The notes under the pieces were generated by a model, which was not told the DNA's origin, did not search any database, and saw only the letters and a list, made by a program, of their open reading frames with translations. From an uncultured Planctomycetaceae bacterium (lineage in GTDB: Bacteria > Planctomycetota > Planctomycetia > Pirellulales > UBA1268), in the NCBI GenBank assembly GCA_903958265.1, contig CAJBSQ010000001.1:1-13103 (forward strand): DNA of 13,103 nucleotides, given 5' to 3'. Below are positions 7,013 through 13,103 of this stretch, one piece after another (within the stretch, counting starts at the first letter, position 1; the number at the start of each line of letters is the position of its first letter). The position numbers were made by a program, and so were the translations under genes.

Positions 7013-8233
7013 ATGAAAAAGAAATGCGTGCTCGCCTATTCGGGCGGTTTGGATACCTCGGTGATCCTCGGCTGGCTCATCGAGCAGGGCTACGAGGTGA
7101 TCGCCGTCTACGTCGATCTCGGGCAGCCCTGCGAAGACCGCGAGGCGACGCTCGCGAAGGCCCGCGACTGCGGGGCCGTGAAGGCGCTGCTCGTCGACGT
7201 TCGCGAGGAACTGTGCCGCGACTTCGCCATCCCCACGATGCAGTGGCAGGCCCGCTACGAGGGCACCTACCTGCTTGGCACGTCGATCGCCCGGCCGCTG
7301 ATCTCGAAGGTCTGCGTGGAGATCGCCCACCGCGAAGGGGCCACGGTCTACGCCCACGGCGCCACTGGCAAGGGCAACGACCAGTGCCGCTTTCAGCTCG
7401 CGGCCGAGGCCCTCGACCCATCCATCAAGGTGCTCGCCCCGTGGCGAATCGCCGAGTTTCGCAACCGCTTCCCGGGCCGCAAGGAACTGATCGAGTTCTG
7501 CGACGCGAAGAACATTCCCGTGAAGGCGTCGAAGGGCAAGCCCTACAGCTCCGATGAGAACTGCCTGCACACGAGCTACGAGGCGGGCCTGCTGGAAGAC
7601 CTGACCACCGACGGCTTCAGCCTCGTCGACTTTGGGATGACGGTCTCGCCGCAGCAGGCTCCCGACACGCCCGAGATGGTGACGATCGATTTCGAGTCGG
7701 GCGTGCCGGTGCGGGTCAACGGCAAGACGCTCGAGCCCCACGAGGTGGTCCTCACCCTCAACGAGATCGGCGGCCGCAACGGCGTCGGCCGCACCGACAT
7801 CGTCGAGAACCGGCTCGTCGGCATGAAGAGCCGGGGCGTCTACGAGGCCCCGGGCATGACGCTCCTCTACGAGGCCCATCGGCTCGTGGAGCAGATGACG
7901 CTCGACCGCGATCTCGTGCACCTCCGCGACCGCCTCGCGCCCGAGGTGGCCGAGATGGTGTATTACGGCTTCTGGTACTGCGCGAAGATGGATGCCCTCC
8001 TGGCGTTCATCCGTGAGGCGCAGAAGCCGGTGACCGGCACCGTGGAACTCAACCTCTACAAGGGTAATGTGCTGGTCAAGAGCCGCACGAGCCCGTTGAG
8101 CCTCTACGACGAGGCGATCGCCTCGATGGAAGGCGGCGGCTCGTACGACCAGACCGACGCCGAGGGTTTCCTGCGGATTCTGGGGCTGCCACTCCGCGTG
8201 CAGGGCCGGGCGCGGCCCCGCGGCGGGGCCTGA
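7013..8233 (+). CDS. argG: Argininosuccinate synthase, 406 aa
   Basis: Condenses citrulline and aspartate with ATP to argininosuccinate, AMP and pyrophosphate, the penultimate step of arginine synthesis; cytoplasmic, usually a tetramer. The N-terminal PP-loop nucleotide site AYSGGLDTS (8-16) is intact. Other family blocks are TYLLGTSIARPLI (85-97), AHGATGKGNDQCRF (114-127), PYSSDENCLHTSYEAGLLED (177-196), GRTDIVENRLVGMKSRGVYE (259-278) and GFWYCAKMDAL (319-329). The length is normal (about 400 aa). Start choice among GTG 7007, ATG 7010 and ATG 7013 rests on ribosome-site spacing and changes the product by at most two residues. It is coupled to pyk upstream and followed 3 nt later by the start of a membrane protein gene. 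The usual partners argF, argH or carA/B are not in this window. The last residues (RARPRGGA) are a short basic tail without conserved features. Confidence 0.97.
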   Translation: MKKKCVLAYSGGLDTSVILGWLIEQGYEVIAVYVDLGQPCEDREATLAKARDCGAVKALLVDVREELCRDFAIPTMQWQARYEGTYLLGTSIARPLISKVCVEIAHREGATVYAHGATGKGNDQCRFQLAAEALDPSIKVLAPWRIAEFRNRFPGRKELIEFCDAKNIPVKASKGKPYSSDENCLHTSYEAGLLEDLTTDGFSLVDFGMTVSPQQAPDTPEMVTIDFESGVPVRVNGKTLEPHEVVLTLNEIGGRNGVGRTDIVENRLVGMKSRGVYEAPGMTLLYEAHRLVEQMTLDRDLVHLRDRLAPEVAEMVYYGFWYCAKMDALLAFIREAQKPVTGTVELNLYKGNVLVKSRTSPLSLYDEAIASMEGGGSYDQTDAEGFLRILGLPLRVQGRARPRGGA

Positions 8234-8236
8234 CGC

Positions 8237-9328
8237 GTGCGCGTGCCGCTTGCTCGTCGGCGACGTGCCGGGAGGCCGCTCACCGCGGTCTGCCAGACGG
8301 GGGTGGTGCTCGCCATCTGCCTCCGCGTCGACGCGCGGCGACCGGCCTCGTGGATCGCGGCGGCCGCGGCCGCCGCCGCCGTCGTCATGCTCGCTCGGGC
8401 CGCACCGCCCTCGGGAATGACAGACACGGCGGCGGGCGTGTGTGGCGGACTGCTCGCCGCCGCGTCGCTCGGCTCGCTGGCGGGCGGCGGTGGTGGTGGC
8501 GAGGCTGAACGGTGGACGACGCGGGTGCTTGGTCGGCTGGCCTGGCCGGTGGCCGGAACCGTTGCTGCGTGCGTCTGGTTGCTGGCCACGGGCGTGGCTC
8601 CGCGGGAGACGCTCCGCATCACGGTGCTGGTCGCCGGTGCGGCGGTCATGGCGGTGACGCTTTTCAGACTGAGTGCCTGGAGACGGCCCGGTGCGGGCGC
8701 CGGCGAGAGGCACGACGTTCGACATGCCGGGGCAGCCTTCTCCGCGGCGGTCGGCCACGGTCCGCCAGCGGTTCGCTCGTGGCCCGAGGCGCTGGCGATG
8801 GCGACCACGCTGGCGGCGATGGCGGTCTGCTACTTTCTCGCCCCCGAGTTCGCTGCCTGGTATGCCGTCGTGGCTGTGGCGTGGTTTGTGGTGCTCGGCG
8901 TGCCGGCGGCCACGACGGCCAGCGGCGACGGAGACGCGCTGGCGCGTCGCGATCTGGTTTGGACCTGCGTCGGCCGTCCGCGGCTTCCGGGCACCACGGC
9001 CCACGCGCTGGCGGCGATCCTCACCCATGCGGCGATCCTCGGATGGCCCGCCGTCGTGGCGGCCGTGCTCTGGCGGGGCGCGGCCTGGACGTCGGGAGGA
9101 CCGGTCCTCGCCATCCTCGTGGTCGCGAGCCTCGCCACCGCCACGGCGGTCGTCGTCTGGGGGGCGGATGCCTGCGGCGCGACCCGCGACACGGCGGCCG
9201 CGGTGATCGTCGCCCTGCTCGTGGCCGTGGTCAGTGGGTTGGCCACGGTGGCCGCCGGAGGCCGGCCCGTCGCCGGTTCGCCCAGCCTGCGCACCTTACC
9301 CTCGCCTCCGGTGAACATCCGCTGTTGA
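8237..9328 (+). CDS. Polytopic membrane protein of unknown function, 363 aa
   Basis: I do not recognise a family. The frame begins at GTG 8237, 3 nt after the argG stop; GTG 8243 is an alternative two codons on, and no strong ribosome site is seen, so translation may depend on coupling from argG. Hydrophobicity suggests about ten membrane spans, near residues 15-30, 38-55, 64-84, 101-120, 127-144, 183-201, 205-224, 255-278, 287-309 and 318-341. A basic N-terminus (RRRR at 7-10) favours a cytoplasmic N-end. A hydrophilic loop of about 38 residues (145-182) divides two groups of five spans. Composition is heavily Ala/Val/Gly, with an eight-Ala run (41-48) and a six-Gly run (83-88). No transporter, kinase or protease motif is apparent. 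Absence of stops over 363 codons with a clear span pattern makes it a likely real gene; the antisense frames here lack any such pattern. Confidence 0.75.
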   Translation: MRVPLARRRRAGRPLTAVCQTGVVLAICLRVDARRPASWIAAAAAAAAVVMLARAAPPSGMTDTAAGVCGGLLAAASLGSLAGGGGGGEAERWTTRVLGRLAWPVAGTVAACVWLLATGVAPRETLRITVLVAGAAVMAVTLFRLSAWRRPGAGAGERHDVRHAGAAFSAAVGHGPPAVRSWPEALAMATTLAAMAVCYFLAPEFAAWYAVVAVAWFVVLGVPAATTASGDGDALARRDLVWTCVGRPRLPGTTAHALAAILTHAAILGWPAVVAAVLWRGAAWTSGGPVLAILVVASLATATAVVVWGADACGATRDTAAAVIVALLVAVVSGLATVAAGGRPVAGSPSLRTLPSPPVNIRC

Positions 9329-9344
9329 GGGTTTCGGGTGTTCT

Positions 9345-9368
9345 TGCGAGACTTCGCCAGTCTTCGCA
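9345..9368 (+). terminator. Hairpin after the membrane protein gene, possible terminator
   Basis: Seventeen nucleotides after the stop, TGCGAGACT (9345-9353) pairs with AGTC-T-TCGCA (9359-9368) around a TCGCC loop, giving nine pairs with one bulged T. No T-run follows, so it may act weakly, with Rho, or only as an mRNA 3' stabiliser. It would mark the end of the pyk-argG-membrane protein unit. Confidence 0.35.
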
Positions 9369-9443
9369 GTTCCGTCCGTCGCTGCCGCCACCGGGCGTCA
9401 GGCGGGATCCGTCGACCGATCGAGTCGAGAAAACCGGTCGCAA

Positions 9444-9478
9444 CGCACGATACTTCATTACACCATTCCGATCGTGCG
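9444..9478. repeat. 8-bp inverted repeat upstream of the large secreted protein gene
   Basis: CGCACGAT (9444-9451) is an exact inverted copy of ATCGTGCG (9471-9478), separated by 19 bp of comparatively AT-rich sequence. It ends 18 nt before the ribosome binding site at 9497-9502. It could be an operator or a 5'-leader hairpin. No clear promoter hexamers accompany it; the remainder of 9329-9509 shows nothing further. Confidence 0.35.
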
Positions 9479-9496
9479 GATGGTGCACACCCCATC

Positions 9497-9502
9497 GAGG
9501 AG
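9497..9502 (+). promoter_or_regulatory. Ribosome binding site that decides the start of the large secreted protein
   Basis: GAGGAG lies 7 nt before GTG 9510. The upstream in-frame candidates GTG 9474 and ATG 9480 have no comparable site and would add residues in front of the signal peptide. Confidence 0.65.
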
Positions 9503-9509
9503 CCGTCTC

Positions 9510-11558
9510 GTGCCAGGACCCCACCATGCTCGCCGTCGGCCGCTTCGCCTCCTCGCGGTCGCCGCTGCCGTGCACGTGTCACTCGTGGTCGCCGCCGGGG
9601 CGACGTTCGCGGCCGGATTCCCCGCCAGCGAGACGATCTTCCCCGCCACCACCCGGGCCTGGATCAGCATCAGCGATTTTCGCGGGCTTCAGGAGCGGTT
9701 CGACGCGTCGCCCTACGGACAGCTGATCGCCGATCCGGCCATGAAAACCTTCATCGACCACCTGCGAGAGCAGGTCTCGAAGAACGGCAAGCAGCGGCTC
9801 GCCAAACTCGGCCTCACGCTGGAGGATCTCGAGAAGGTTCCCGGAGGCGAGCTGGCGGCGGGCGCCATCGAGATTGAAGGGGGCCGCCTGGCGACCCTGG
9901 TGCTCGTCGATACGACCGGCCACGAGGCTGAGGCCAAGGAACTTGTCGAAAGAATCAGCGGTCGTCTGCTGGAGCAGAAAGCGGTCAAGGTCACGGTGCC
10001 GAATGCGCCGCCGCAGTTGACCGTGTACGAACTGCCCGCCGATCCCAACGACGTGCGGTCTGAGGGGCCGGCCCGCCAGCGCCGGGTGGCCTTCGCGCTC
10101 GCCTCGCAGGCCCTGCTCGTCGGCGATGACGCCCTGCAGGTGGGCCAGGCGCTCTCCGTACTCGCCCAAGGACGGAAGGACAACCTCTCGACGCTCGAGG
10201 CGTACGTGGCCGTCAAGGAACAATGTGCTTCCCAGGTGCCCGCGACGGCGGCGCCGCTCCGCTGGTTCGTCGACCCGATGAAGTTCGCCGTCGCCTACCG
10301 GACCAGCAACCCGCCCCGCGAGAAGCGGAAGGGGCCCGACTACGTGGCGATTCTGAGCCGGCAGGGATTCGACGCGATCAAGGGGGCCGGCGGTGTGGTG
10401 GTGCTCGGCGACGGCGGTCATGCCCTGCGGCATCACTCGCTGGTCTATGCGCCGCCGCTGCCCGGCCGCGATCCCGATTCGGTCGAGCGGTTCGACCTGG
10501 CGGCCCGAATGCTGCGGTTCCCGAATGCCGCCAGCCTAGCGCCGCCTGCCTGGGTGCCCCGCGACGTGTCCGGCTGGGCCGCGATGCAGTGGGACGTGAA
10601 GACCGCCTTCGAATCGGCTGAATCGCTCGTCGACGACATCGTCGGCGACAAGGGGGTGTTTGACGACGTGATCGCATCCCTCAAGGAGGATCCCGACGGC
10701 CCGCAGATCGACGTCGAGAAGGATCTCGTGGCCTGCCTCGGCCAGCGGATCTCGGTGATCACCGATCACGTCGATCCGATTGGCACCGACTGCGAACGAC
10801 TGGTGATTGCCATGGAAGCGGTCGACGAGGCCAGCGTGGCCGCCACCATTGCGAAGGTGATGGAAGCCGATAGCGACATGCAGAAGATCGACATCAATGG
10901 CCAGGCCGCCTGGGAACTGATCGACCACTCCATGGCGTTGCCGAAACTGGAAGTCGAGACGCCCGGAGGGGCCGTGCCTCACGTCGATCACGACGAGCAG
11001 GACGAGGCCCACCGCCGCCGCCAGCGGCTCCGCGAGAAAGACGAGAAACTGCTGCCCCATTCCACCGTGACGGTGGCGAAGGGTCATCTCTTGATCGCCT
11101 CGCACCGTGACATCCTGGAGCGGGTGCTCGCCGCGGAAGAAGGTCCGGCATCCCTGGCCTCTTCTTCCGACCTCACGGCGGTCCAGGCGGAACTGGGCAA
11201 GTTCGTGACGGCCGGCACGTCGGCCCGAGGGTTTGGCCGCGACGACAAGTCGATCCGTCCCGCCTACGACATGCTTCGCCAGGGGGCGATGCCGAAGTCG
11301 AAGAGCCTGTTTGCCCAGCTGCTCAACGACATGCTCGGTGACGGCAAGCCGGGATCGGTTCGTGAGCAGCGGATCGACGGCAGCACGCTGCCCGAGTTCG
11401 AGCTGGTGAGGAAGTATTTCGGCATCTCGGGGCTCGCGATGGAATCGCGGTCGCAGGGCTGGTATGTGGTTGGCCTGTCGCTGCCGCGTTCACCGCAGCA
11501 GGGGCAGGAGGAGGAGCAGGAAGTGGCCCGCCGTCCTGCTGAGCCCTCCAACCGCTGA
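9510..11558 (+). CDS. Secreted protein of unknown function, planctomycete-type family, 682 aa
   Basis: GTG 9510 is chosen on the GAGGAG at 7-nt spacing and because it opens directly onto a signal peptide: RRRPLRLL (8-15), a hydrophobic core to about 33, and cleavage near TFA-AG. The mature part begins FPATTRAWISISDFRGLQER (44-63) and contains DLEKVPGGELAAGAI (106-120), which reminds me of a large family of uncharacterised secreted planctomycete proteins, partly like DUF3352; this is recognition from memory, not a search. Two similarly built halves may exist, each with a segment resembling a loss-of-substrate reporter fold (LATLVLVDTTGHEAEAKELV at 127-146; LVIAMEAVDEASVAATIAKV at 431-450). No catalytic motif is visible. 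A charged linker (about 490-515) and an acidic Gln/Glu-rich end (662-672) are low complexity. No membrane span follows the signal, so it is probably periplasmic or released. It converges on the hydrolase gene with 3 bp between stops. Confidence 0.88.
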   Translation: MPGPHHARRRPLRLLAVAAAVHVSLVVAAGATFAAGFPASETIFPATTRAWISISDFRGLQERFDASPYGQLIADPAMKTFIDHLREQVSKNGKQRLAKLGLTLEDLEKVPGGELAAGAIEIEGGRLATLVLVDTTGHEAEAKELVERISGRLLEQKAVKVTVPNAPPQLTVYELPADPNDVRSEGPARQRRVAFALASQALLVGDDALQVGQALSVLAQGRKDNLSTLEAYVAVKEQCASQVPATAAPLRWFVDPMKFAVAYRTSNPPREKRKGPDYVAILSRQGFDAIKGAGGVVVLGDGGHALRHHSLVYAPPLPGRDPDSVERFDLAARMLRFPNAASLAPPAWVPRDVSGWAAMQWDVKTAFESAESLVDDIVGDKGVFDDVIASLKEDPDGPQIDVEKDLVACLGQRISVITDHVDPIGTDCERLVIAMEAVDEASVAATIAKVMEADSDMQKIDINGQAAWELIDHSMALPKLEVETPGGAVPHVDHDEQDEAHRRRQRLREKDEKLLPHSTVTVAKGHLLIASHRDILERVLAAEEGPASLASSSDLTAVQAELGKFVTAGTSARGFGRDDKSIRPAYDMLRQGAMPKSKSLFAQLLNDMLGDGKPGSVREQRIDGSTLPEFELVRKYFGISGLAMESRSQGWYVVGLSLPRSPQQGQEEEQEVARRPAEPSNR

Positions 11559-11561
11559 GCG

Positions 11562-13103
11562 TCACCGCGTCTGGGCCGGGGGCGATTCGACCACGGCCCA
11601 GAAGGGGTGCTGCCGGTCGCCGCGGAGCCGCAGGTCTTCGAGCATCACCCTGGCGTCGGGCACCACGCGGCCCTTGAGCAGTCGCTGGCCGTCGAGCGAC
11701 ACGGTCGCCGGGCGGGTGAAGTCGAGCAGCTCCGGGGCCAGCCAGACCTTCACGCGGTCGGCACCACACCGCACCGACAGCGTGTTGGTGGCGCCGACCC
11801 TGGCCTCGATCTGGAAGGGACGCACGCCGGCCGCGGGGGGCCACTGCTCGGGCAGCACGACCGTCCTCGGCGGCGCCCCCTCCATCTCGACCCACCAGAA
11901 GAACCGGTCCCACGGCCGCATCGAGACGGCCTCGATCTCCTTGGGGAAGAAGTTCCGCTGCTTTCGGCCCATCCAGTCGAACAGCCGGAGGATCTCGTCG
12001 GAAAAGTGCTCGTGACCGCGGCCCCGGTATTCAACGTAGGTGGTGTCAAATCCCTTGGAGAAGTAGCGGTCGAGGTCGGTGGCGTTCCGCTGCACGAGGC
12101 CACGATCCAGTTCGCCGCCGACCACGACCACGGGGAGCGTGCGGGCATTGGGCCAGTAGTGGGTGACGTACCGTCCGGCCGTCGGCCCGACCAGCATCAG
12201 GCCGGCCCAGAGGTCGGGGTGGGCCAGGCCGATGTCCCAGGCGGCGTCACCCCCGAGCGAGTGGCCGGAGAGAAACACCCGGTCGCTGTCGATCGAGAAC
12301 CGCCGCATCGCCTCGCGGAGCCCACGGAGCACCGCCGCGTGCTCCCGCGGCGAAGACTCGTAGGCGGATTGATGCGGCGCCGCCCAGGCGGGCGCGACGA
12401 TGATCGTGCCGTGGCGGGTGGCCTGGCCGAGGCGGCCGCCGTCCGGCCCGGGCATGCCAGCCCACCACTCGATCTGATTGAGGGGCGTCGACCAGGCCGA
12501 GTGGAGCGACACGACCGTCGGATACCTCCGGAGCGGGTCGTATTCCGGCGGCAGTTGCACGAGACAGCGCACGCCCTCCTCGCCATCGAGGCCGGGCACG
12601 GAGAGTTCGTGGAGGCCCGGTGAGAGTGGCGGGGGCGGATCGATCGGAGGCCGCATGTGGGCGGCAAGAGCCGCGAGCGTCGCGGGATCACCCGCTTCCT
12701 CGTCCTGAAGGCGGGCGAACACGGCGTCGCGGGTGGGCTGGTCGTCCGCTCGCAGGTAGTCGCGGAGCAGGTCGCGGGCACGCCGGGCGGAGAGGGCGAG
12801 CTTGAGGTTGTCGGTCGCGGCCGCGGCCCCCTGCAGCCAGCCGCTGATGGCCATCGCCACGGCGCGGTCGGCCGGCACGGTGTCGTCGGTGCCCACGCGC
12901 TCGAAGGTGGCGAGCCGTTCGAGCGAGGAGAACGAGAGCTCCGCCTGCACCTCATCGATCGCCGCCGCCGCGCCGGTTTGGGCGTCTCCTTCGGCGAGGG
13001 TGGCGACTCGTTCCCGAAGCCGGCTCACGAGCCGGGCGGCTAGTTCGCGACGGTCGCGGTAGCGGTCACGGGCCTCGCGGACTGCCTCCAGCATCTCGCC
13101 TCC
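11562..13103 (-). CDS. Alpha/beta-hydrolase-fold esterase/peptidase-like protein, probably 5'-partial
   Basis: The minus-strand frame is open from the right edge to a TGA at 11562. ATG 13094 gives 510 aa and has GGAGG (13099-13103) only 4 nt before it, but that product lacks a signal peptide and starts inside a charged helical segment, so the true start probably lies outside. Numbering from that ATG: residues 5-150 are helical and Arg/Glu-rich; 155-375 are an alpha/beta-hydrolase domain with the strand YPTVVSLHSAW (191-201), nucleophile motif GHSLGGDAAW (277-286, Ser279), a likely acid Asp330 in GGELDRG and a likely His at 361 or 363 (RGRGHEHF). Residues 385-510 are a beta-rich C-terminal domain, possibly sugar- or surface-binding. 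The layout resembles secreted feruloyl/acetyl esterase or dipeptidyl-peptidase-like planctomycete proteins; the substrate is unknown. The catalytic triad appears complete. Confidence 0.88.
   Translation of the reverse strand, partial: GGEMLEAVREARDRYRDRRELAARLVSRLRERVATLAEGDAQTGAAAAIDEVQAELSFSSLERLATFERVGTDDTVPADRAVAMAISGWLQGAAAATDNLKLALSARRARDLLRDYLRADDQPTRDAVFARLQDEEAGDPATLAALAAHMRPPIDPPPPLSPGLHELSVPGLDGEEGVRCLVQLPPEYDPLRRYPTVVSLHSAWSTPLNQIEWWAGMPGPDGGRLGQATRHGTIIVAPAWAAPHQSAYESSPREHAAVLRGLREAMRRFSIDSDRVFLSGHSLGGDAAWDIGLAHPDLWAGLMLVGPTAGRYVTHYWPNARTLPVVVVGGELDRGLVQRNATDLDRYFSKGFDTTYVEYRGRGHEHFSDEILRLFDWMGRKQRNFFPKEIEAVSMRPWDRFFWWVEMEGAPPRTVVLPEQWPPAAGVRPFQIEARVGATNTLSVRCGADRVKVWLAPELLDFTRPATVSLDGQRLLKGRVVPDARVMLEDLRLRGDRQHPFWAVVESPPAQTR

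Noticed and set aside
8357..8376. 20-bp perfect palindrome of G and C only, inside the membrane protein gene
   Set aside because: It encodes part of the alanine run (GCG/GCC codons) and arises readily from such codons; nothing suggests an operator or integration site.
6926..9028. 700-codon open frame on the minus strand
   Set aside because: It runs antisense to argG and part of the membrane protein gene; argG motifs are unambiguous and the antisense translation is low-complexity Arg/His/Gly with no recognisable domain.
1..13103. Search by eye for CRISPR repeats, tRNA or rRNA genes, insertion-sequence ends, integrases, toxin-antitoxin pairs and defence cassettes
   Set aside because: None seen. 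Gene content and base composition look even across the window, with the PEP-CTERM stub as the only sign of rearrangement.
13092..13103. ATG 13094 with GGAGG as the definite start of the hydrolase gene
   Set aside because: The spacing is short (4 nt), the frame stays open to the window edge, and the resulting N-terminus is charged and lacks an export signal; the gene is more likely to begin outside the window.

Overview
The window is about 13.1 kb of dense, GC-rich bacterial chromosome. Gene content points to a planctomycete, probably of the Pirellulales/Rhodopirellula kind: a YVTN beta-propeller fused to a PF04185-type phosphoesterase, a PEP-CTERM sorting tail, an alginate-lyase-family protein, a secreted protein that resembles a family I know only from planctomycetes, and a large secreted alpha/beta hydrolase. 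The assignment comes from protein style and composition; no rRNA or other phylogenetic marker was read.

Layout. Positions 1-2124 (minus) hold the first 708 codons of a secreted propeller-phosphoesterase that runs off the left edge. It is a single unbroken frame. A 210-bp divergent region with an imperfect inverted repeat separates it from a plus-strand group: a small 85-aa protein of unknown function (2335-2592), a Tat-exported metallophosphoesterase (2642-3619) and an exported alginate-lyase-family protein (3780-5069). Positions 5070-5504 hold a hairpin followed by a T-run, an orphan PEP-CTERM tail (a gene remnant) and two overlapping hairpins. Next comes a tight plus-strand unit: pyruvate kinase (pyk, 5505-7010), argininosuccinate synthase (argG, 7013-8233, or 7010 with a TGATG overlap) and a polytopic membrane protein of unknown function (8237-9328). 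After a 181-bp gap lies a large secreted protein of unknown function (9510-11558). It converges, with only 3 bp between stop codons, on a minus-strand alpha/beta hydrolase (11562 to the right edge).

How the genes fit together. The left third looks like an exported hydrolytic set: two unrelated phosphoesterases transcribed divergently, plus a polysaccharide lyase, all with export signals. That suits an organism feeding on anionic algal polysaccharides and phosphorylated material, but the link is inferred from proximity. The middle is housekeeping: the last step of glycolysis translationally linked to the penultimate step of arginine synthesis. The right third is secreted or membrane protein of unknown role plus a hydrolase.

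I see no CRISPR array, tRNA, rRNA, insertion sequence, integrase, toxin-antitoxin pair or defence cassette, and no convincing undescribed multi-gene system. The best leads are the small protein and inverted repeat between the two phosphoesterases, the orphan PEP-CTERM tail, the pyk-argG-membrane protein unit, and the unknown secreted protein at 9510-11558.
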